Assembly (NCBI GenBank): GCA_012932295.1
Contig: JAAONU010000008.1
Span: 37,190,949 to 37,254,948, forward strand
Direction: 5' to 3'
Origin: Cyclina sinensis
Lineage: Eukaryota > Mollusca > Bivalvia > Venerida > Veneridae
DNA length: 64,000 nucleotides
Shown here piece after piece: positions 53,400 through 64,000 of this stretch. The stretch's first letter is position 1, and the number at the start of each line of letters is the position of its first letter. A program made the position numbers and the translations under genes. Below the pieces are notes generated by a model. It saw only the letters and a list, made by a program, of their open reading frames with translations, made no database searches and had not been told where the DNA came from.

Positions 53400-56300
53400 C
53401 TGCAGCCTTTGCACCGGGCGACGCATGCTTCCAGTCTGAAAACAGAAAGAAGCCACCATTAAAAGTCTTGTATGAAAGTCTCTAGAGATCAGCGTTTTAA
53501 TTTTGTGTGTCCCTCTATGAAGATGAAATGAGAACGTTAAAGGGGCTGTACTCCAGATTTGATATAAAATATTTTTTATATAAATTAAATATCTAGATGC
53601 CGTGAGATTATAGCAACATGATATTTTACTTCAAAACTGATTATAAAGGTCAAAATAGAACAAAATAAATATTCGCTTCAGCTTGATTTGAACTTTGGAC
53701 CCTCGTGTTAACAAAATTTTACCAATGCTCTCACTGTCACCACTATCGCTGCATGAGTAATTATCGTTATTTACTTTAAATCTTAAACAATACAGTTATA
53801 CCGTTGCGTTACGGTATAGCACTATGAAAGGAAAAAAAAACAATTTATAATGTGATTATCTGACTTATTTTTTGTCAGTAAGTTAGTTTTAAGCATTAGT
53901 CATAAATATTACAAGAAATTTATAATACAAGAAAACTTTCCTTTTTTGTCATCTGGAGCACAGCCCCTTTGAGGCAGATATTTTCTTACTTTTTATTTTT
54001 ATTGAAACAAAAAAGGCACTTTCCTTCAAGACAGTCATTGGAATGTGTCGCTAAGGCTGCATTTAGAAAAATAAGTCACTTATATTTTCTCCCTTAATAA
54101 TACACAATATCTTGTGCAGTTGCATCCCGCCCCTTGATTAAAAGGTAAAACAACATCAACATATATTCTAACAGGGCATGTTTACTCATAGTTAAATTAT
54201 TACTATGAACTGCAGTGTATGAAGGGCATAACTGTTCTTCACGGTGTAAATGCTGATCGGTTTTCGTAAATTATTTTTAATAAATCCAATATTGCATATT
54301 GCAGAGGTAACTGTGGAACCTTTTTTCGCCATTTCTGTTCCACTTGTTTGAACCTCGCATGTGTTGTCTAGCCTAACAATGTCTGAATGTTGAGTGTCAG
54401 TGACAGATTAATCAAAAGATTTTACATGATTTTTAATCAGAGAAATTTAATATCCACAATGATAAGGTACTTAGCTTTGACATCACCGGTAAAACTTACA
54501 AATCATGTAAAAGTATCAGTAGCCATGTGAAAACAGGATTCAGTCTGATTCCTCAGTGACAAAGTCAAATGACTGTACCCCAAAATTATGAATCAGTTAT
54601 TCATATTAAAAGATTTTTAACTTAAAACTGAATGTAAATTTAATGATTTTAGTTTTGCACATTAACCTTGTGATACACGCACGTCTAATACCGTTCCCAA
54701 AATCCAGCCTGGGTAAAACCTGTAGTGTATAATAAAAAATTGGATGAGTTATTCTTGTGTTTGCAAACAAATACCTTGCAACAGCCAGGTAAAAAAGTAT
54801 AAGAAACACATGAAAAAGATATGATAAAGTGAGAAAATTGAAGTACTTTAAAATCTTGTAGACTTTTAATTAAGTTTAGATTGCTTATAAGTTGATATGT
54901 TTTGAGCCAGTTAAGAGGAAGAAAGAATACAAGATCTTTGAAATATAAGAACGTAAGAATGATACAGACTGCATTTTAATGCATTGAGATAAATTATAAT
55001 CTAATTTTTATTGTGAAGTTAAACTTTTTTGCATGATCTCTACAAACAATTAAATCCAGTACTGGTAACCCAACAGAGAGTAATATACATATAAACCACT
55101 AGCAATGTTTGAGCACCAGTAGCCTCTGCAACCTTAACCTTTTAATTTGAGAACAAAGACTGAGAAATTTTCTTTATAAAGAAAACAAAAAGAAATTTAC
55201 CATGTTAGATATATCTTGAATTTCTTCCTCACTTGCTTGACTGAAAAAAAACAACAATAACATTTGGATATACTGGAGGAATAAGCTATGAAAATTGAAG
55301 CCTTAAAAAAAGAAAGACATCTGGATGGAATGAAGAAACAATTAGTATTCATGACTAAACACTTTCATGTTTTATAGCAGCTTTTACTGTAAAAGAATAT
55401 AGTCAATCATGTACATTTATAAAGATTGGCAGGTGACAAACTCTCACTAAAATATGGCGAGCCAAACGTCTATTTTCTGCATGTTAAATATACCAGGAAA
55501 TAAAAACTAGTGTAACTATGTTTATTTTGTTCTAAATGTAATATCAATAGCAAGTAACTATTTAAATGTAGCCAAAGAACTAACTAATATGATGATTAAT
55601 TTTAAAGAACCAACAACACATTGTCATGAATCAGGCTAATGTCTCTTCTAGTTTGTAAGAAGAAAATCACAGTTCCACTCTGATAACCAAATGAACAGAA
55701 TTCTGATTAATGCACAGAGGGACAGATGAGACTAGAATACAGAGATAATTTACCCACATAGTGGCACCTGTACAAACTAACCTCCTTGCCTCCTCCTCCT
55801 CCTCCTCTCTCCCATCTGCTACAGCATTCTGAAAAGTGCATATAATTTTGTTATGCTTAATTTAGAACAAAGCAACAATGCTTCTTGCAGAAACTCTATA
55901 TGCAAGCAGACATTAACACAAGAACAATTTTTTCTTGTTTTTCATAGCACAGGACCTTCTCTTAATTTTGTTTTCAAAATGAAAATGAATTTTCATGAAA
56001 TTTAAGGTAATTAAGCATGTTCTACAAATTGGCTGGCATGCTGCCCCAAACACCAAGGCTTCTGGGTTCGATCAACTCCCATGTATGGTTTGAGATGTAT
56101 CATAATAAACAATGGATAGTTATAATAGTTCTTCATTCATATCATATAAGACAGCATTGTCCTGGAAGATATCATTAAGACAATAATCACAAGCTCTCTG
56201 CACATTAAATGAGTCTATAAAAAGACATCACCCCATAAGAAAATATTTTTGACTTATAAATATATATAAATAAATATATACCTTCTCTATGACACCAACT

Positions 56301-59300
56301 TTGTACAGTTCAAAAGAATGACTCTTATTTATTTCTTTCTCTTATCCCAATCCTAAAATTCAAATGCAAGAATGTAGCAAATTTCTTTACAGATACACTT
56401 ACGGAAAATTATTGTGAACTTTTTATACATTTAATGTCAGCAGTCATTAAAAGAAGCTCTAGTATACTCTCACTCTAAATTTTCTGCCAAATCTAGGACG
56501 GTACCTGAAGTTGACGGTACAATTTGTAAAGAAACTTGCAGCTTCTTACCTTCTCTCCTGCACTGGAGAAACATCCAGCCTGTCTTCCTAAATACAAATA
56601 AAAAATAAGATAAACTTATTATTCTCTACTTGAAAACTAATGACTTTTTTAAGATAGAAAATAGGAGAAAAAAAAGAATTCAATCAAGGATGTACCTTTC
56701 ACGTCACTTACTTACTACCAACAACCAAGTTTTAGTGGAAACACTGTTCTATCCATTACGTAGGTTTTCTTTAACTATCTCCTTTCAAAACTCTGCATGA
56801 AACCAAATTGTTATCCCTGCTCTATTAACCACCTAGCATTTTAAATTATATATTTTTCAAGGTTATATAGTGTTTTTTCATTGCACTTAAACTATTTAAA
56901 AGCATCCTCTGTAAATTGGTTTGCTAGTCGCTATTGGTTTCAGATCTTATGCATTGATATAGATATGTCAAAATTAACACCAACAACAGATAATTATGAT
57001 CGTTCATCATTCATATCATAAAGACATCATGGTGCTGAGACAGTGAGATGTATATGATATAATTAAGACAATAGCCACAAGTTCTCTTAACATTAATGAG
57101 ATCTGTAAGAAAAGTTTACCCAAATAAAAATAAAATAAAACACCGATCCTATCTTGCAGAATATACCTCCTCTTTGACACCTTCTTTTTACAGTTTAGAA
57201 TAATTATTCTTATGTATCTCGTTCTCTAATACATGCCTTAATAAAAGGTTCTGTCTCAAAAATAACAAAATTGTAAATACAGCAGATTTTTCCAAAGATT
57301 CTATGACAGAAAATCATTGTTAAATTTTTAATACATTTAATTGTGAGCAGTCATTTAATAAAGCCCTGGTATTTTCTTATTCTATTCAAAATTTTTCGTT
57401 ACCTGTCAACATTTCATATATCTCCTGTCATACGGGCATGCAAAATGTAACATTTGGAAATGTACGAATTGACTAATGTTGACAAGTTTAAATTTCACCT
57501 TATTTCAAAGAAAATGTTCCTCCACCAAAGTTCTCTTCTCGTCACTATCATCTTGACTATCCCCCTCTTCCTTGACATATCTAAGAATATTAAAACATTT
57601 CACGCTGTGATTTACCTATTTATCAAGTTAAGGCAAAATCTTCTGAGACACAACTGTGACAGTTTTACATTCAAATGCCAAATTTGTACAATTTTTCAAA
57701 AGAAAAACTACATCTCAGCTGATTCATATATAAACATACATATATAAGAATTATTTCCAATTTTGGTTCCTTGGAAACGTTATTTTAGAAAAAATAAAAG
57801 ACAGACACAGGTGATATTTTTACAATTTGAAGAGAAACTTGCAGCTTCTTACCTCCTCTACTGCACTGGAGAAACATCCAGCCTGTCTTCCAAAAAACAA
57901 ATAAAAATAATATAAACTTAAGATTCTCTACTTGAAAAGTAATGATTTATTAAGATAGAATATAGGAGAAAAACAGGAATTCCATCAAGGATGTACCTTT
58001 CACGTCACTTACTACCAACAACCAAGTTTTAGTGGAAACACTGTTCTATCCATTACGTAGGTTTTCTTTAACTATCTCCTTTCAAAACTCTGCATGAAAT
58101 CAAATTGATATCCCTGCTCTATTAACCACCTAGCATTTTTTAAATTATATATTTTTCAAGGTTATATAGTGTTTTTCATTGCACTTAAACTATTTAAAAG
58201 CATCCTCTGCAAATTGGCTTGCTAGTTGTTTTATAAACACAAGCTCCTGGTTTCAGATCTTATGCATTAATATAGATAGGTCAAAATTAACACCAACAAC
58301 AGATAATTATGATCGTTCATCATTCATATCATAAAGACATCATGGTGCTGAGACAGTGAGATGTATATGATATAATTAAGACAATAGCCACAAGTTCTCT
58401 TAACATTAATGAGATCTGTAAGAAAAGTTTACCCAAATAAAAATAAAATAAAACACCGATCCTATCTTACAGAATATACCTCCTCTTTGACACCTTCTTT
58501 TTACAGTTTAGAATAATTATTCTTATGTATCTCGTTCTCTAATACATGCCTTAATAAAAGGTTCTGTCTCAATAATAACAAAATTTTAAATACAGCAGAT
58601 TTTTCCAAAGATTCTATGACAGAAAATCATTGTTAAATTTTTAATACATTTAATTGTGAGCAGTCATTTAATAAAGCCCTGGTATTTTCTTATTCTATTC
58701 AAAATTTTTCGTTACCTGTCAACATTTCATATATCTCCTGTCATACGGGCATGCAAAATGTAACATTTGAAAATGTACGAATTGACTAATGTTGACAAGT
58801 TTAAATTTCACCTTATTTCAAAGAAAATGTTCCTCCACCAAAGTTCTCTTCTCGTCACTATCATCTTGACTCTCCCCCTCTTCCTTGACATATCTAAGAA
58901 TATTAAAACATTTCACGCTGTGATTTACCTATTTATCAAGTTAAGGCAAAATCTTCTGAGACACAATTGTGACAGTTTTACATTTATATATATATATATA
59001 TAAAAGAATTATTTCCATTTTTGTTCTTTGGAAATGTTATTATAGAAAGAATAGAAGACAGACACAGATGATATTTATACAATTTGAAGTGAAACTTGCA
59101 GCTTCTTTCCTCCTCTCCTCCTCTCCCACATTGTCCAGCCTGTCTTCCTTAATACAAATAAAAAATAAGATAAACTTAATATTCTCTACTTGAAAAGTAA
59201 TGACTTGTTAAGATAGAAAATAGGGGGAAAACAAGCATTCTTTCAACTATGTATGGTTTATGTCACTTATTTACTGCCAAAAACCAGATGTAAGTTGAAA

Positions 59301-62300
59301 CAATGTTGCATCCAGTAAGTTTTTTTTTAATCTATCTGCTTTCAACACTCTATATGAAACCAAAACTGATATCCATACTCTTTTAACCATTTGCATTTTA
59401 AAATTAATTTTTTTTTCAAAGTTAGACATATATAGTGTTATTTTTTTCATTGCACTTAAGCTATTTAAAAGCATCCTCTGCAAACTGGCTTGCGTGTTGT
59501 TTTTCAGATCTTATGCATGGTTATAGATGTGTCAACTTTATATAATAGGTGGACTTAATAACAAATCAGTTTTAATGGCGAATTTTAAATCCTAAATTTT
59601 AGAAATAGGTTCTTTGAAATTGCAAATACTCACGTGATTTTGAAATAGTTTAAATAGCGGAACTTAATTTTTTGTACGACAAAAAATGTAACTAATAATT
59701 TCAGTTTATTTTGCTCCACAGACAGATGATTATCTAAGAGCACTTCTTAATTACTCTTATGACTTGATCAGTTAATACAGACCTCTGCCATCAACTATTT
59801 TTATTCACCGCAACATTCTCAGAATAATAATTCGGCACAATACTTTTAAGCAGTTCTAATGCATTCAGACCTAAAAGATTCTCCTACAACTTATTTTGCT
59901 TTTGTCAGGAATGGCAAGGATGTGTGACATGAATATGTACGGCTTAAGAAGAAGGTATTTATTTTGCTATTGAAGAAAGTTATGTTAGTAAAGAAACTTT
60001 AGCAAATAAGTATTTCTCAATCCTGACCAGCTAGTGAATACACTTACCTCAAAAACCGTTTCTCCACTGTTTGTTGATGAGTCAGGCTCACTCTCAAATG
60101 ACCTAAAACAACAGTAATGTTTCACATATAAAACAAACTGAATATAAATCTATAATCATAGTTTTCAGAAAGAATAAAATTAAGCAGTCTATAAACTGTA
60201 AAAATAAATAAGAGAGAAAATGTATATTTATAATCTGATCACTGCTTGTAAAAATACCTCAAATACGGCAAACCACAGTAGTATAATATCTGCAGACAAC
60301 AGACCATGCCGTAAAATCTGACTTTCAAATTCATATATTAAGCTGATTTAGTTTTTCACTTTGTGGTAGAACCATTTTTTTTCAAGGAACATTGGTGCAA
60401 GTAAAGTAGAATGTTTTATACTGGGTTGCGAATTAAAAAATCCTTTTTGATTTTGGAAAAAAATATCGACACTTCTCTTTAAAAAATCCCACCCGTCACA
60501 TAACTTAAAATACCCAGAGTAAGATTTGCTAACCCTTGTCAAACAAATCAATAACCTCCTGTAAGTTCTCTCCTTTTCCTTGTACTGCAACAACAAAACA
60601 AGCATTAAGAAGGTAAACCGTGAATAATATATCATTCAATTTAAATGACTTGTATCATTTATATTGATATACAACAAAGTCACACGAAAAGGGGGAGTAA
60701 TTTTGAAAGCAGAACCGACAGGAGTTATGTCTTGAAATTCTAGGTCACTAAGTAAAATGGCATAAAACAAATGTTATTTCTATGGAAGGATAGTCTTCAA
60801 GCTATGATCTGTTTACTTCAACTTTGCATCAGAACGTTGTGGAAAGTATGCCAGTTTTAACAGATTTTCAGTCCACTGTGTTTAAATATTATTATACCAA
60901 ATATCCGAGTATCCATTTCGCTTGATTTCGACAGGAAAAAATAGTTTAACTTGTTAAATTTCACTTTTCTGCTAAGTGTACCTTACTTAAACTTTACTGA
61001 AGCTGCGGTGCGAACACAGTGTGCTTATTCCCTCTTTCACGTGCCGCAGTTGCAGAAGCGTATCAGATTGCCGAGGTTTGAATCCTCAACAGGACCTGAG
61101 ACATCTTTTAGGACGAAACATATCATGCCATACACAATTATGTACGGTTTAGAAACGTAATGCTTTTCAAACCACTAAAATGTAAAAGGTTTCTCAATGT
61201 GTAAATAGTATAGCGCTGCAAAAACATAAAATATTATATATAATCTTAAACTCAAATTACATTTTTAGAATTCATTGTTTTAATAAGACTTACCGCGTCT
61301 TAACTTCCTTTCGAGGTAAGCAACGCGTTCTGGAAATTAGAATTCATTATCCTCTGACAGTTATTTCTCTATGAAACATGTTTATTTTACAATATCCTAG
61401 CCATGTAAACCATAGCGTCTTATCAAAAAAGAAAACAGCAACAGAACAGGTTTATCACGTGAATTCTTTTAGATCTATACAATTTCAATCTGGAGTTGAA
61501 TAAAACTCCCAGGTCCTTTTTATATTCATGCAGCACTTTTTATTCATAAAAATGGTTTTTGCAGTGGTTTTTTCTACCATACTGCAATATTGCTGGTGTT
61601 GACTACGTACTCACAGTGCACATTTGTATGAGGTTTTATATCGGGTGCCTTAGTTTCTTTATTGCGAGTTATAAAGTTATTTGATTTTTGTTTAATCTGA
61701 TAAAGTGTTTTACTGTCTTCTATACTGACCATTAGAAAATATAACTTCCCCTCAGTGCTCTGATCTCCATATCTTTCTCCAGAAAGTTACACTGTCTGTT
61801 AATCATGTCTTCAGAGGGCTGGAAATGTATAGATAACACATATCATTTATGGTACTTGTATTTTGTTTTGTATCATTTTTATTTTAATGAAAAGGGATCT
61901 TTCAGTTAGATATATGAGTAGATTTGTTTCCAATAAACTGATTATTGTTGTTTATCAAAGTAAAATGTCTTATTTTTCTGGTATAGTTGTTACACAGTAT
62001 TACTGAGTTTATGGAATGAGTAATATATTCCAGACGAAACATGGGATTAAAAAATGTTTGTTATGAATGTTTGTTGCTTTTCAGAAAGCTTTGAAATTAA
62101 GTGACTGAGAAAAAATTACAACAGGAATTTTCAAAGGACACTAGGTAAACTTTTTAATTCCTTCAGAGAGAATTAACAAATCTACAAAATTTATTCTATT
62201 CGTATATGGCCTATGGGGACATTTTTGAACGTGCTCAATTATGTTTCATTTTATTGAGAATAAACAAATATGCAGTTTATCATAAGTATTCTTAAGTTAC

Positions 62301-62525
62301 TTTCAGGATTATGTCCCCTGAAGATTAAAGTGTAGTCTTAGTCCTTAGTTCACTAGTATAATATACAACAATTCTAGGACGTTCTAGGATGTTCAGAGAG
62401 GCTTGAGCTTTATTTCTTGGCCAGTTTCTGTTTACGTGATGTAGTCGTTTATTTTAAACAAAACCAAAGTACTTACCCCTTCCGATGTCTCTATCTTCAA
62501 CTTTTTCATCTGACTACACTCGCTA
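53400..62525 (-). CDS. Putative minus-strand gene of very short exons (tentative)
   Basis: Splice-bounded segments on the minus strand, 5' to 3': 62525-62477, 61818-61746, 61329-61294, 60584-60556, 60102-60048, 56587-56550, 55828-55782, 55240-55201 and one starting at 53435. The first four join in phase and read SECSQMKKLKIETSEG, PSEDMINRQCNFLEKDMEIR, RVAYLERKLRR and QGKGENLQE, which looks like a coiled coil. The donor after 61746 is weak (gttata). The join from 60556 to 60102 is out of phase, and downstream joins do not all agree, so some exons are missing or misplaced. Later segments encode acidic words (EPDSSTNSGE, DGREEEEEEA, ASEEEIQDI). No family is recognised and no start codon was assigned. 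Confidence 0.3.
53541..53968 (-). mobile_element. 428-bp MITE with TTAA/TTGA flanks, copy 2, inverted
   Basis: AGGGGCTGTACTCCAGAT at the left and, inverted, AGGGGCTGTGCTCCAGAT at the right. Flanks are TTAA (53537-53540) and TTGA (53969-53972). The interior is the reverse complement of copy 1 at 36547-36962, including the TATACCG palindrome and the tRNA-like segment. Confidence 0.88.
53973..55200. other. Non-coding interval
   Basis: AT-rich; no gene or clear repeat seen. Confidence 0.4.
55241..56549. other. Probable intronic or non-coding sequence
   Basis: Apart from the candidate exon 55828-55782 and its (CTC)n run, nothing is clear. Around 56020-56080 a GGCATGCTGCCCC...GGGTTCGATCAAC stretch resembles a degraded tRNA-like head. 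Confidence 0.35.
56540..59520. repeat. ~1.3-kb tandem duplication, two full copies and one partial
   Basis: The anchor GCAGCTTCTT (56539, 57839, 59097) marks copies of about 1,300 and 1,260 bp and a third, diverged partial copy to about 59520. Copies one and two are very similar over long stretches, including AAGGTTCTGTCTCAAWAATA and the GACACCTTCTTTTTACAG region. The third copy keeps only the first ~420 bp recognisably. The 97- and 78-codon open frames inside are near-identical and are duplicates of one non-coding stretch. Confidence 0.9.
59521..60047. other. Non-coding interval
   Basis: AT-rich; nothing recognised. Confidence 0.4.
60600..61293. other. Probable intron with a degraded tRNA-like segment
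   Basis: Near 61030-61100 the sequence AGAAGCGTATCAGATTGCCG followed by GGTTTGAATCC resembles a tRNA D-to-T-arm layout, probably an old SINE head. No gene. Confidence 0.35.
61819..62476. other. Probable intron
   Basis: AT-rich sequence between two candidate minus-strand exons; no repeats recognised. Confidence 0.35.
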
Positions 62526-64000
62526 CTGCAAATTAAAAAAAAATAATTTAAAAATGATCATCATTCTGCATCCAGTCATAATTTCAATATCATATGAAAC
62601 CCAATTTGACCTACTGAGTTAAAAGTCTAAAACGGGGAGGCAATATTTCAATTTATAGTTCAGTACTGAACTTGTGTCATTCATACATTCATATGATAGA
62701 TAAAATACATTAAGTAATTTAAGCAAAGTAACACTGTGTCATTCATTTACTAGTATATAAATCTGAATATGTTATTTCGCTCCCTTATTATCTTGATTAT
62801 ATCTACTGATCTTGAGACTTGGCTGAAAGAGGAGACTATCGTGATTTAACTATTTTCAAAGCTTTCTGTCTGATTTTTCATGCAGGACAGATACAGGTCC
62901 TTGAAAACTTTGTTCCTCGGTTAGACTTGTAAACGTTCTGAGTACTAGGACAAGGAAAAGATAAGCACTATTCATGCAGACATCTTCCTAACATTTTGTA
63001 TGTATAAAAGTTTAAATCAGTAGAATTCACTGAATTTATGTTTTAATTACCATAAAGATCTTGTCAGCCTTTGTAAAAAACATTCCCTCAGAAGTTCCGA
63101 CAGTTTTTTTCTGCTTGAAAACGTAAAAGTCGCTACCAACATGAAACACGCTTTCATACCAAATAGTATTAATTTTGTCTACATTTTATTCAAACATTTA
63201 GAATGTAATGTCTTATGACCCACGTGTGTATAAACTTTTCTCGCTGACAGTTTACTCAGTCTACCCTCGGCGACCCATACAAAATATCAGACAGTTTACT
63301 TTTTTTGTTCGACTGCGTACTCCCCATGAAACCTGATGTCGCTAATTAGACTATGATATATAAAAAACAATATCACATTTTTCTCATAAATGCGATTATA
63401 TTGCACACGAATAAATAGCTCGATACTCGTTAAATCATGCAGTAAAATATAACAGTCCTTGGTATTTTGCTTGAAGTATCATTTTCACAACTTTTATTAC
63501 CTTTTGTATCTTTCATTACCGTTAAAAAGTCGAAAAGAGAGTCTGATAATATATAAAATAAAATCACCAAAAGACCATTTATGAACTTATGTTGCAGGGT
63601 TCTGATAGATGAAGCAAACTGATCAAGGTCATTAAGGTTTTAGTAGACAAACAATGAAATCATCACAATACAGCCATTTGTTTACATTTAAGCTGAAACG
63701 ACTTTAGGAATACACCACAATTCTATTATAATTATTATCATTGCTTAAACAGTGTTTTATCAAGTTAAGGCTGCCTTGTAGTTCAAATGAATATAGATAA
63801 ACGTATAAATATTGCCTAAGTACGACACTGCTAAAGAACAGTTACAACTATTCGTGGCACAATTCGAGAATTTAAGTGACAAGCCTACGAGACGACACAT
63901 TCTTGTCTGAGAAAATTTCTTAGTTACAGTGAGAATATAAGAGATTTTTTTCAAGTTTGATATATACTAAGTAAGACATTACAGATTGCTGTATAATGAT
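62526..64000. other. Non-coding right edge
   Basis: AT-rich, no supportable gene or repeat. Confidence 0.4.

Noticed and set aside
53276..53434. Alternative C-terminus with a 35-codon open frame in the last candidate exon
   Set aside because: It looks protein-like, but the phase does not agree with the preceding candidate exon and the length is within chance.
55795..55810. (CTC)n microsatellite as a finding
   Set aside because: It is a short simple repeat and is better explained as a Glu run in a candidate exon.
57454..59003. Two near-identical 78-97-codon frames
   Set aside because: They are the same stretch in the two copies of the 1.3-kb duplication. They start at the same place and diverge at the end, with no splice context or known domain.

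Overview
The window is animal nuclear DNA, most likely from a bivalve mollusc. It is AT-rich and has GT-AG introns, non-LTR retrotransposons, tRNA-headed SINEs, and the short inverted-repeat elements with GACGGAC-rich ends and terminal words such as TATGCCCCC or TTAGCTCACCTG that I associate with clam and oyster genomes. The bivalve assignment is inference from repeat style; no species can be named.

Layout. (1) 1-14.4 kb, plus strand: fifteen phase-compatible exons for the C-terminal ~886 residues of WASHC2/FAM21, the long acidic tail subunit of the WASH complex. The N-terminal head lies off the left edge. One intron carries a 2-kb repeat element built on an exact 145-bp tandem period. (2) 14.4-26.6 kb: non-coding, with small inverted-repeat elements, foldbacks and tRNA-like SINE copies. 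(3) 26.7-27.7 kb, minus strand: a complete, intronless-CDS SLC25A51-type mitochondrial NAD+ carrier. (4) 29.6-36.1 kb: a nested composite. An outer element has GACACTTCACCCCCC arrays at both ends in inverted orientation and sits inside a 10-bp direct repeat. It holds a full-length ~4.8-kb LINE (minus strand) with its own 9-bp target-site duplication. (5) 36.2-42.7 kb: a possible lone exon, a TTAA-flanked MITE, and two more tandem-core elements, one again with a 145-bp period. (6) 42.7-46.7 kb, plus strand: a second, different LINE of the RNase-H-bearing type, broken by three frameshifts and followed by a nine-copy array of hairpin-forming 55-bp repeats. (7) 46.9-47.55 kb, minus strand: an intact two-exon small SGNH-hydrolase-like gene. 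(8) 49.8-52.0 kb, plus strand: decayed Polinton/Maverick-type DNA, consisting of a BIR-domain reading frame (split by a SINE with a perfect 10-bp target-site duplication) and an integrase with a C-terminal chromodomain. (9) 52.0-62.5 kb: a MITE inverted relative to the one at 36.5 kb, a ~1.3-kb tandem duplication, and a chain of tiny splice-bounded segments on the minus strand that may be a coiled-coil gene. (10) 62.5-64 kb: nothing recognised.

Only WASHC2 and SLC25A51 are confidently host genes with known jobs: endosomal actin and retromer traffic, and mitochondrial NAD+ import. They are unrelated neighbours, not an operon-like unit. The points most worth following are the 145-bp arrays, the LINE whose ORF2 follows ORF1 in frame after a single UAG with no AUG, the YY1/NRF1-like words at that LINE's 5' end, the hairpin array, and a BIR (IAP-type) frame beside a Polinton integrase.
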